Positions 6,957-14,065 of a DNA stretch of 14,629 bases are shown here, in pieces. The DNA is taken from positions 1 to 14,629 of the forward strand of contig JBEKNT010000143.1 of the NCBI GenBank assembly GCA_049522565.1. The letters run 5' to 3'. This DNA comes from JASHVB01 sp049522565. GTDB lineage: Bacteria > Pseudomonadota > Alphaproteobacteria > Acetobacterales > Acetobacteraceae. The notes beneath the pieces are model-generated. The model made no database searches and had not been told where the DNA came from. It worked only from the letters and a program-made list of their open reading frames with translations. A program made the position numbers and the translations under genes. Position 1 is the stretch's first letter, and each line of letters begins with the position of its first letter.

Positions 6957-6991
6957 GGCACGATTGAGTCGTTGCCGAAAGGTGCAGGCGA
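6957..6991 (+). repeat. Dispersed element copy C (left part only)
   Basis: Matches 7916-7950 of copy D in about 30 of 35 positions (GGCACGATT, TCGTTGCCG, GGCGA blocks) and then diverges. Same orientation as A, B and D. It marks the left side of the lower-GC patch. Confidence 0.55.
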
Positions 6992-7105
6992 CGGAAGCCG
7001 GGTTCCGCCCACACTTGCACCCGCTCAGAACGTAGCTCGGTGGGGGGGGCATATCTGCTAATTCACTTGGCATCAAAGATGGCATGGAACCGGCCCCATT
7101 GTGCA

Positions 7106-7507
7106 TTAGTGATTCGAACTTCTGATCAGCTCTGCACGGAAGGCCAACAGGGCCTGGAAGAATTTGTCCAACGGTTGAGTGCGACAATATTTTTCGAGCC
7201 ACGCCATGCGTCCCTGCGTATTGGTCCCTTGGCCTACAAGACTATGAACCGGATCAAGAGCATTGGCACCGGATAGAAAACCCTCGGCTGCGCTCGGGTA
7301 GGCTTGATAGTTTATGTCATAGACGGCGTTCGGGTATGCGTGAGGCGGCCGGGCCTTTCGTTCGTCGTCCACAGCCTGGACATACTGCCCGCACGAGGCA
7401 TTGGCGTCCCCGATCACCCAAATTACCTGCTGAGCAGAGACGCTCGAAATTCCAGCGGTCGCCCCGATCAGCGAAGAAAGGAGTGCTAACGATGGACGCG
7501 TGCTCAT
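7106..7507 (-). CDS. Small secreted protein, Rap1a/Tai-like
   Basis: A 133-residue protein with an N-terminal signal peptide (hydrophobic core LALLSSLIGATAGISSVSA, likely cut after about residue 25). The mature part holds two cysteines: Cys39 in ASCGQYVQA and Cys108 in WLEKYCRTQPLDKFFQALL. Between them is EGFLSGANALD. This order (Cys block, GYLSG-N motif, W-x-x-x-Y-C-x-x-x-PL helix) fits the Rap1a/Tai immunity-protein and HdeA-like small periplasmic fold, as I know it; no toxin gene is next to it. It overlaps the upstream ORF by ATGA. Base composition is visibly poorer in GC than its neighbours. Confidence 0.62.
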   Translation of the reverse strand: MSTRPSLALLSSLIGATAGISSVSAQQVIWVIGDANASCGQYVQAVDDERKARPPHAYPNAVYDINYQAYPSAAEGFLSGANALDPVHSLVGQGTNTQGRMAWLEKYCRTQPLDKFFQALLAFRAELIRSSNH

Positions 7508-7773
7508 TCCGATGGCTTTGCCGACTCTTCCTCGATCCTGCGGCGAGCGGCGTCTTCATCGTCGAAGGCCAGGCATCGCTCTCCCACCGCACTGCCTGGT
7601 ATAAGACACTCTTTTGGCAGACGGTCCAGGTGCGGCTTATTGGCTACATGTACCACTTGGCCCCCGCAGAACTTGCAGGTCCAAGTCTGGGAGATGTCGG
7701 GCGACCACGCCGTTAGCGAAAACTCCGATTCCACCCTGAAGCGCAGCGCAGAGAGCCACCGGCCACGGCACAA
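7504..7773 (-). CDS. Small hypothetical protein with a CxxC motif, 5' end uncertain
   Basis: Not recognised. The open frame contains WTCKFCGGQVVHVANKPHLD, with a CKFC pair and nearby His, and an acidic end FDDEDAARRRIEEESAKPSE. Its TGA overlaps the ATG of the secreted protein gene (ATGA), suggesting a two-gene unit. There is no in-frame ATG: candidates are TTG at 7773 and GTG at 7734, and the frame stays open upstream, so it may be a 5'-truncated relic. Codon use has lower third-position GC than most genes here. Moderately likely to be coding. Confidence 0.4.
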   Translation of the reverse strand: MCRGRWLSALRFRVESEFSLTAWSPDISQTWTCKFCGGQVVHVANKPHLDRLPKECLIPGSAVGERCLAFDDEDAARRRIEEESAKPSE

Positions 7774-8106
7774 TTCGGAATACGCATCATTCCAACAGCG
7801 AGTGCCAGGGCACCTTGTTCCGGCAGGTGCCCGAAGCTCGGGCGCTTCCTCTCGCGTCGCCGCTTCAGTTCAACCGGGCTCTGACGATAAGTGTCACGAT
7901 TCGATTGCGGCGCCCGGCACGATTAAATCGTTGCCGGAAGGCGCCGGCGAGCGATACAGTTCGGTATGAGCCGCCGAAACCGTCGCCCATCTGGGAAATG
8001 TCGGTGAATAGGGCCTCCGCGTGCAGCTAACCCCGGCTGCGCGCGACGAATACGAAAAGCATCGGCCTGCGGGCCGACTGCACAAAAAATGGCACGAGGA
8101 GGCGAC
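7774..8106. other. Gene-free stretch containing copy D and the leader of the TPR gene
   Basis: No supported gene. It holds copy D (7916-8024). The minus-strand frame across 7923-8108 reads like a decayed end of the 6362-6877 gene (QPGLAARGGPIHRHFPDGRR). The last 30 bases are the leader of the TPR gene, with GAGGAGG at 8096-8102. Confidence 0.6.
7916..8024 (+). repeat. Dispersed element copy D (longest copy)
   Basis: Covers both the left part shared with A and C and the right part shared with B. The core CCGCCGAAACCGTCGCCCAT is nearly invariant. All four copies point the same way. No terminal inverted repeats or target duplications were identified. Confidence 0.7.
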
Positions 8107-9804
8107 ATGGACTATCCCTATGATCTCGGGCACTATTCCCGGACAGTGACCACCACCTCGACGGACGCCCAGCGCTGGTTCGACCGTGGCCTCAACTGGT
8201 GCTTCGGCTACCACCACGAGGAGGCTGTCGCCTGCTTCGAGAAGGCGTTGGAGGCCGACCCAAACTGTGCCATGGCCCATTGGGGCGTCGGATACGCGGC
8301 CGGGCCGAACTACAATTTCCCCTGGGAACTGATGGATCCCGCCGGTAAGGCCGCGGCGCTCGCCCGCGCCTATGACTCCGCCCGCGCTGCCCTCGCGCTG
8401 GTCGGCGGCGTCACCGCGCCGGAACGCGCGCTGATCGAGGCGCTGCCCGCCCGATATCCGCAGCGCGACCCCATCGACGACCAGCGCCCCTGGAACGACG
8501 CCTTTGCCGACGCCATGCGTCTCGCGCACCGGGCGCATCCCGACGACCTCGATCTACAGTTCGTGTTCGCAGAAGCGATCCTCAACCGTACGCCCTGGCG
8601 CATGTGGGACCTGCGTACCGGCGAGCCGGCGCCCGGCGCCGGCACGCTCGAGGCGCGCGAGGTGCTCGAGTCCGCCTTCCGCGATCTGCCCGGGGCGATG
8701 AACCATCCCGGCCTTCTGCACCTGCACGTCCACCTGATGGAGATGTCGCAGCATCCGGAGGCGGCGCTGGTAACCGGTGACCGGCTGCGCGAGCTGACCC
8801 CCGACATGGGCCACCTGGTGCACATGCCCACCCACATCGACATACAATGCGGCCACTACCGCGACGCGATGCACTGGAATCAGAAGGCGATCATCGCTGA
8901 CCGCAAGTTCTACGACCGCGCCGGGCCGATGAACTTCTATTCGGGCTACCGGATCCACAATTACCACTTCGCCGCCTACGGTGCCATGTTCCTTGGCCAG
9001 TACGCGCCCGCTATCGCCGCCGCCGATGAGCTGATCGAGACCATGCCCGAGGAGATGCTGCGCATCCCCTCGCCGCCCATGGCCGATTTCTTTGAGAGCT
9101 ACGTTGCCATCCGGCAGCACGTCCTCATCCGCTTCGGCAAATGGCACGAGATCATCGCGCGGGATCTGCCGGCGGACCGCGACCTCTACTGCAACACCGT
9201 CGCGATGATGCACTACGCCAAGGGCGTCGCCCACGCCGCGCTGGGCGACGTGCCGGCGGCAGAGGCCGAACAGGCGCTGTTTCGCGCGACCGCGAAACTT
9301 GTGCCCAAGTCCCGGCAAATCCACAACGTGCCCTGCGTCCAGTTGCTGGCCATTGCCGAGGAGATGCTAGAGGGTGAGATCGCCTACCGCCGCGACGAGC
9401 ACGACGCGGCCTTCGCCCATCTCCGCGCTGCCATCGCGCTGGAGGACGACCTGCCCTACGACGAGCCTTGGGGCTGGATGCAGCCGGTCCGCCACGCGCT
9501 CGGTGCGCTGCTGTTGGAGCAGGGCCGCGCGGCGGAGGCCGAGGCGGTTTATCGCGAGGATCTCGGCCTCGGCGGCGCGCTGCCCCGCGCGCAGATCCAC
9601 CCGGACAACCTGTGGGCCCTGCGCGGATTGCTCGACTGCCTCGAGCGGCGCGGCGAGACTGTGGAGGCCGCTCTGATCCGCCAGCGCGTGAACTTTGCCG
9701 CCGCCCGCGCCGACCTGCCGGTGTCGGTGTCCTGCTTCTGCGCCCGCGGCAAAGCGCCAGAGCATCAAGCGGCCGCAGCACCTGCAGGGAGTTGCTGCGC
9801 ATAG
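8107..9804 (+). CDS. Tetratricopeptide-repeat-like protein
   Basis: A 565-residue helical protein of a conserved TPR family of unknown function. A TPR-like unit is clear at the N-terminus (RWFDRGLNWCFGYHHEEAVA then CFEKALEADPN, about 23-53). More helix pairs follow, with a second TPR-like group near 370-480. The middle is rich in histidines: HLHVHLMEM (205-213), GHLVHMPTHIDI (235-246) and RIHNYHFAAYG (282-292). The C-terminus is cysteine-rich (SCFCARG and a final SCCA). No signal peptide or membrane segment. The start at 8107 is chosen over the in-frame ATG at 8089 because GAGGAGG (8096-8102) lies just upstream. It stands alone, between repeats and a decayed stretch. Metal binding by the His and Cys clusters is conjecture. 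Confidence 0.88.
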   Translation: MDYPYDLGHYSRTVTTTSTDAQRWFDRGLNWCFGYHHEEAVACFEKALEADPNCAMAHWGVGYAAGPNYNFPWELMDPAGKAAALARAYDSARAALALVGGVTAPERALIEALPARYPQRDPIDDQRPWNDAFADAMRLAHRAHPDDLDLQFVFAEAILNRTPWRMWDLRTGEPAPGAGTLEAREVLESAFRDLPGAMNHPGLLHLHVHLMEMSQHPEAALVTGDRLRELTPDMGHLVHMPTHIDIQCGHYRDAMHWNQKAIIADRKFYDRAGPMNFYSGYRIHNYHFAAYGAMFLGQYAPAIAAADELIETMPEEMLRIPSPPMADFFESYVAIRQHVLIRFGKWHEIIARDLPADRDLYCNTVAMMHYAKGVAHAALGDVPAAEAEQALFRATAKLVPKSRQIHNVPCVQLLAIAEEMLEGEIAYRRDEHDAAFAHLRAAIALEDDLPYDEPWGWMQPVRHALGALLLEQGRAAEAEAVYREDLGLGGALPRAQIHPDNLWALRGLLDCLERRGETVEAALIRQRVNFAAARADLPVSVSCFCARGKAPEHQAAAAPAGSCCA

Positions 9805-10082
9805 GTGGTCCAGGTCGAAGCTTGGTTGAGCGCGACGTTGGGGCTGTGTCGCGACGCTGTCGCCGCTGGCAGCCGTGCTGCGCGCCTATCTGCTGGCCGC
9901 CGAGCGGCCGCTTGTCAACGTGGGATGGGCGTTTGAAAGTCTTGAATCTCGGTCAGCAGCTCGTGTGAGAGAAGGTCGGCTTTCCACCCAAAGCGGCGAT
10001 AGCAGGGTCCACTGGCATGCACCTCGGAAAGCACGTCCAGATGAACGCGCCGTCAATGATCACCGGTCGTTACCGACGCGGG

Positions 10083-10256
10083 TCAGTCGGTGTCCGGCAG
10101 TTCGAGCACCGATTGCAAAATCGCGCTTCGCCAGGCGCAATGCTCGTCGATCTCGCCAGGGCTGCGCTCCACGGTTTCCGGTTTCTCGCCGATCAGCTTC
10201 GGCGCGACGCACACGTGCAACGGATGATCCGCATCCTGGTACCGAGGATCGGACAT
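10083..10256 (-). CDS. Short hypothetical protein
   Basis: Not recognised. The 57-residue frame from ATG 10256 (or 70 residues from ATG 10295) has ordinary composition: MSDPRYQDADHPLHVC, then APKLIGEKPETVERSPGEID and EHCAWRSAILQSVLELPD. GC-rich third positions match a local coding gene. A TATATT box lies on the minus strand at 10308-10303. It may be a real small gene or the surviving end of a larger one, since its surroundings are decayed. Confidence 0.4.
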   Translation of the reverse strand: MSDPRYQDADHPLHVCVAPKLIGEKPETVERSPGEIDEHCAWRSAILQSVLELPDTD

Positions 10257-10357
10257 TGGGTCGCGCCGCCGCCGGGATGCAGCCCGCGTTGCCATCCCGT
10301 CCAATATAGGGCCCTTGGTTCGCGTTCGGCCACTGTTCGGCAATCCGCGCCGCCGGA

Positions 10358-10471
10358 GGACGGGCGCTCGATCGCCGCCTCAAGGGGGCGCCTGGCCCTG
10401 CAACTGGTGCAGATGGCGGTGGCCACCAGCGTGTGGGTCCGCTTCCCACCGAACTCGCCGCCGAACGGCAT
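10358..10471 (-). pseudogene. Possible relic of a xanthine/aldehyde dehydrogenase molybdopterin subunit
   Basis: The open stretch MPFGGEFGGKRTHTLVATAI (first 20 residues), then RRPLEAAIERPS, recalls the GGGFGGK loop and the following RPVRLxxDR segment of the large (molybdopterin-binding) subunit of the xanthine dehydrogenase family. Upstream the frame is blocked by a stop within about 10 codons, and downstream the similarity is lost. The match is short and seen by eye only; chance similarity is possible. Confidence 0.25.
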
Positions 10472-10633
10472 CGGACCCCGCTTGCGCGAGCGTCAGGGCG
10501 CACCGGGGGATCGTCGCATGGCGGAGGGACGGGAAACAACGCCGCTTCGTAAGGTGCTGTGGCTCGGGTTGGATGTCGCTTTCCCGCCCTGAGCAAAAGT
10601 CAGATCAGAGGCGGGGGCGAATTGTTTCCAGGC

Positions 10634-10706
10634 TACGCCTGACCGGCGACTATGCGCCGGGGCGATTGCCGCGGCGACGGTGCGCTCGCATGAAGTGGCG
10701 GGGTAA
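10634..10706 (+). pseudogene. Diverged relic of the proC 3' end
   Basis: Aligns to proC bases 4332-4403 with one extra base and roughly 80% identity; the final part, GCCGCGGCGACGG and GCGCTCGC and TGGCGGGGTA, is almost unchanged, including the stop. Read in the proC frame it gives A-stop-P-A-T-M-R-R, then after the extra G (a frameshift) AIAAATVRSHEVAG and TAA, against AWPVAMSRAIAAATARSRELAG. It is on the same strand as proC, about 6.2 kb away. The rest of proC is absent. Confidence 0.72.
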
Positions 10707-10832
10707 CGGCCGCGGCCGTGACACTGAGGGCAGTAAAGCTGGTGGAGGGTCAAGGCGAGGCGGCGCGGGTGTTGTCGTAGCCAGCGCCTGACCGCGCAAA
10801 CTCAAATCCGTCCTGGTCGGAGTGGCATTGCT

Positions 10833-12065
10833 CTACGCTTTCACCATCGGACAGCCGCCCTCGCTTTCCGGGCGGAATGCTTGCTCTGCCGGGGTTTCCG
10901 ACAACTGGCGGTAATAGTCCCACGGATATTTCGAATCGGCCGGAGCCTTCACCTCGAACAGGTACATCTTGTGGATTTTCCGCCCGTCCTGGCGTATCCG
11001 GCCGGTGCCGAAGATCGGATCCTCGGTGGGAATCTCCTTCATGCGCGCGACCGTCGCGCGACCGTCCGCCTTCGCCGCATCGACGCCCATCGCTTGCACC
11101 GTCTTCAGATAGTGGATGGTCGCCGAATACATCCCGGCCTGGGTGGAGGCCGGCATGAACCCCTTCATCTCCGCCGCGAACCTGCGGCCAAACGCGCGCG
11201 AGTCATCGTCGCGGTCCCAGTAGTAGCAATCGGTCAGGATCAGCCCCTGGGCGGCGGACAGACCGATCGCATGCACCTGCGGGATATGGAACAATGTCGC
11301 GGCAATCTTCATGCCGTGGCTGGTCAGGCCGAACTCGGACGCCTGCTTGATCGTGTTGCCGGCATCTGCCCCGGCATTGGTCAGGCCCAGCACCTTTGCG
11401 CCACTCGCCTGCGCTTGCAGCAGGTAGCTGGAGAAATCCGTGGTGCCGGGGAACGGATGTTTGGCAACGCCGAGCACCTTGCCGCCCAGCTTCTGCACCA
11501 TCGCACTGGCATCGCCGGTCAGCGATGCGCCCATGGCGTAGTCCGCCTGGATGAAGAACCAGGTGTCGCCGCCACGCTGCACCATGGCCCGCGCCGTGGA
11601 ACTGGCGAAGGAATACGAGTCGTAGACCCAGTGCACGTGGTTCGGTCCGCACGCCTTGCCGGTCAGCTCGGAGGTCGCCGGGCCGGTCAGCATCAGCACC
11701 TTGTTGCGGCGTTCCGCCACGGTGCGCAACGCCAGTGCCCCGGCGGAGAACGGCACATCGAAGATCGCGTCCACACCCTCCCGGTCGAACCAGGCGTCGG
11801 CGAGGCTGACATAGGTGTCGGTCCTGGTGCCTGCATCGGCGCTCATCAGCTCGACCTGCAACTCCGGGTGCTGTTGTGCGAAGTCGGCGATCGCCAGCTT
11901 CGCGGCGACGACCGAACCGGGGCCGGCATCCTCGGAATAGGGGCCGCTCATGTCGGTCAGGATGCCAAGCCGGATCGGTTGCCCGGCACGGCCGCGGCGC
12001 GGCCGCAGCACCGTGGCGACGGCGGCGCCCCCGAACATGGCGGCACGGCGGGACAGTGACATCAT
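10833..12065 (-). CDS. ABC-type branched-chain amino acid/urea-like solute-binding protein
   Basis: Periplasmic substrate-binding protein of the Peripla_BP_6 (LivJ-like) family, 410 residues. The N-terminus has a Tat-like signal SLSRRAAMFGGAAVATVL (3-20) followed by a basic patch and RLGILTDMSGPYSEDAGPGS, the usual first strand and loop. Further marks are YDSYSFASSTARAMV, the PGTTDFSSYLLQAQASGAKV hinge block and QAGMYSATIHYLKTVQA. The ligand cannot be read from the sequence; relatives serve amino acids, aromatic acids and amides. The start is ATG 12065 because GGAGGA (about 12073-12078) lies 7 bases upstream; the longer frame begins with TTG. No ABC permease or ATPase gene is near; the upstream neighbour on the same strand is an MFS transporter. 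Confidence 0.9.
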   Translation of the reverse strand: MMSLSRRAAMFGGAAVATVLRPRRGRAGQPIRLGILTDMSGPYSEDAGPGSVVAAKLAIADFAQQHPELQVELMSADAGTRTDTYVSLADAWFDREGVDAIFDVPFSAGALALRTVAERRNKVLMLTGPATSELTGKACGPNHVHWVYDSYSFASSTARAMVQRGGDTWFFIQADYAMGASLTGDASAMVQKLGGKVLGVAKHPFPGTTDFSSYLLQAQASGAKVLGLTNAGADAGNTIKQASEFGLTSHGMKIAATLFHIPQVHAIGLSAAQGLILTDCYYWDRDDDSRAFGRRFAAEMKGFMPASTQAGMYSATIHYLKTVQAMGVDAAKADGRATVARMKEIPTEDPIFGTGRIRQDGRKIHKMYLFEVKAPADSKYPWDYYRQLSETPAEQAFRPESEGGCPMVKA

Positions 12066-12322
12066 CGCAGGTCCTCCGGACAAATTTCGATGCCCCTATC
12101 AGATGCAACCATTCGCCCAACGCATGGCATATCCGATCGGGCCCGGGCCGGGCGAGTGCGGCCCGTTCCGATTGCACAGGCTGGTCCCCGGGGCAGGGGA
12201 GCGGCGCGCGCTGATCGAGCCATGTCCGGGCGGTACGGACGACACAGGCCAGAAGTAACGCACCGCCTCGCTGGTGCGCATGAGCGGCCAGGCCGCAACG
12301 GCGTGGTGTGCGGCGTCACGGA

Positions 12323-13663
12323 TCAGCGCACCGATGCGACCGCGGGCACCGCTCGGCGCGCAGCCGTGCGCGGCATCCACAGCGCGCAGCCGAGCGCGGT
12401 CACCGCGGAGATCGCTGCGCCGCCGGCGAGCACGTAAATCCCCGCCTCGAAGCTGCCGGTGGTGTCCTTGGCATAACCCACCACGATCGGGCCGAGATAG
12501 CCGGCGAAATTGCCGATCGAGTTGATGAAAGCAAGGCCGGCGGCCAGCGCCGATCCGGTGAGGAACGCCGAGGGCGTCGCCCAGAACACCGCCTTCATGC
12601 CGTAGAAACCGGCGGTGGCGAGCGAGAACGCCGCCAGCACCCAGAACAGGCTGCTATGCATGATCGCGCCCATCACCAGGCCCAACGCGCCGCAGGCACA
12701 GGTGATCGTGAGCGTCCAGTAGCGGTCCCGGGTGCGGTCGGAGATGACGGCGCACACGACCATGGCGATCGTGCCGAAGACGTACGGTATCGCGGTGAGC
12801 AATCCTGCCTGGGTGTTCGACACGCCGAGGCCCTTCAGGATTTGCGGCAGGAACAGGACCAGGCCGATGGCGGACATGCTGATGCCGCCGAACAACACGG
12901 TGAGCACCCAGACCCGCGGATTGATCATCGCGGAGAGGATCGAGTGGGCGCGGACCGATTCGATCCGGCGGCGTTCCTGTCCGAGTTCGGCGGTGAGCCA
13001 GGCACGCTGCTCCGGCGTGAGCCACGTCGCCTCGCTCGGCTGCTCGGTCAGGAAGAACCAGACGGAGACACCGATCAGCGCGGTGGGCACTCCCTCGCCC
13101 AGGAACACCCATTGCCAGCCGTGCAGGCCCGCGATGCCGTCAAGCTGCATGAAGGCGGTGGAGAGTGGCGCGCCGATGGCGGCGGACAGCGGAATCCCGA
13201 TCAGGAACCCGGCCACCACCTTGGCGCGATGGTGCTGGGGGAACCAGCGGTGGAAATACAGCAGCATGCCGGGGAACAGCCCGGCCTCGGCGATGCCGAG
13301 CAGGACGCGAACGACGAAGAAGCTCCATGGACCGACGACGAAGGCGGTCGCGGCGGACAGCAGGCCCCAGCTCACCATGATGCGGGTGATCCAGATTCGC
13401 GCGCCGACTTTTTCCAGGATGAGGTTGGAGGGAACTTCCAGCAGGCAGTAGCCCCAGAAGAACGCCCCGGCGGCGAGGCCGTAGATGTAGGCCGAGAGAC
13501 CGATGTCCTGGTTCATCGTCAGCGCCGCGAAGCTGACGTTGATGCGGTCGATATAGCACAGGATGTAGAGCAGGAAGCAGAACGGTACCAGGCGCAGATA
13601 CACCTTGCGCAGGGTGGTCTTTTCCAGTGTCTCCGCGGTGGGTGCTGCCATGGACGCTGCCAC
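12323..13663 (-). CDS. MFS transporter, ACS (anion:cation symporter) family
   Basis: Inner-membrane secondary transporter of 446 residues with about 12 membrane segments in two halves. The first helix ends in YIDRINVSFAALTM (37-50), the Asp/Arg/Asn block typical of the ACS family. The loop EVPSNLILEKVGARIWITRI (76-95) is the ACS form of the MFS motif A region, and RVLLGIAEAGLFPGMLLYF follows. A long cytosolic loop (about 205-240) separates the halves. Relatives carry phthalate, tartrate, glucarate and other organic acids; the substrate is not readable. The start is GTG 13663, since GGGAG lies 8 bases upstream, while the ATG at 13651 has no site. Upstream is a 400-bp gene-free stretch with an FNR-type box. 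Confidence 0.92.
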   Translation of the reverse strand: MAASMAAPTAETLEKTTLRKVYLRLVPFCFLLYILCYIDRINVSFAALTMNQDIGLSAYIYGLAAGAFFWGYCLLEVPSNLILEKVGARIWITRIMVSWGLLSAATAFVVGPWSFFVVRVLLGIAEAGLFPGMLLYFHRWFPQHHRAKVVAGFLIGIPLSAAIGAPLSTAFMQLDGIAGLHGWQWVFLGEGVPTALIGVSVWFFLTEQPSEATWLTPEQRAWLTAELGQERRRIESVRAHSILSAMINPRVWVLTVLFGGISMSAIGLVLFLPQILKGLGVSNTQAGLLTAIPYVFGTIAMVVCAVISDRTRDRYWTLTITCACGALGLVMGAIMHSSLFWVLAAFSLATAGFYGMKAVFWATPSAFLTGSALAAGLAFINSIGNFAGYLGPIVVGYAKDTTGSFEAGIYVLAGGAAISAVTALGCALWMPRTAARRAVPAVASVR

Positions 13664-14065
13664 TGTCGTTCTCCCGGCGATTGTTATTATCCGACATGTC
13701 CCACCTGGCCGGCCTTCGGGGTTAGCCTGGCTGTCTTGCGCGGCTATCGGTCGGACTTAAGCGAGGACGTGCCGGAGGCTGGACGTCGCGTGTCATTGCC
13801 CGAATTAGTCCGCACCGAGCGCTGGCGGGTCATTGATCTGGATCAAGGTCGCGATTTCCGGAAGGCCGCCGGAAGCCGGGCAAGCGACCCGCGCAACAGC
13901 GAGCCTGATCGCCAGGTTGAGCGGGTAGGGCTGGTTGCCTTACATCAGGCTATACGAGAAGTCATACGGGCGTGATAACAAAAGACGCGCAGCAATCTGG
14001 CAGGTTGCCGATGCGACCCGTAGGACAGCACACCGTGGCGCCGACGCGCGGCATAGGAGAATCGC
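13664..14065. other. Gene-free stretch upstream of the MFS and DUF29 genes
   Basis: About 400 bp between diverging genes. I see no gene I can support, only a plus-strand open frame that is the tail of a long shadow ORF. It carries the FNR-type box at 13833-13846 and, near the MFS start, a GATAAT-like -10 on the minus strand (13691-13686) without a convincing -35. Confidence 0.6.
13833..13846. promoter_or_regulatory. FNR/Anr/FixK-type binding site
   Basis: TTGATCTGGATCAA is a perfect match to the FNR-family consensus TTGAT-N4-ATCAA, a dimer site for oxygen- or redox-sensing regulators. It lies about 170 bp upstream of the MFS start and 220 bp upstream of DUF29. Neither distance fits a classic activation site at -41.5 next to the gene start, so its target is unclear or lost. 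Confidence 0.6.

Larger units (their letters stand above)
9805..10832. other. Decayed gene-poor stretch
   Basis: About 1 kb without an intact recognisable gene. It holds one short plausible ORF (10083-10256), a possible molybdopterin-oxidoreductase scrap (10358-10471) and the proC 3' end relic (10634-10706). Between 9805 and 10080 I recognise nothing on either strand. The plus-strand open frames through it (for example 10017-10592) are arginine-rich shadows without family content. Confidence 0.6.

Noticed and set aside
7042..7049. Run of eight G as a phase-variation tract
   Set aside because: It lies between genes and in no promoter I can support; a single homopolymer is weak evidence.
10493..10753. 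Minus-strand ORF starting LYCPQCHGRGRYP, like a zinc ribbon
   Set aside because: It runs antisense through the proC relic and the rest has no supporting features; the CxxC is probably chance.
12308..13975. Long plus-strand open frame (555 codons)
   Set aside because: It lies opposite the clear MFS gene and its translation is rich in Arg, Gly, His and Gln with no family content; a typical GC-rich antisense shadow.
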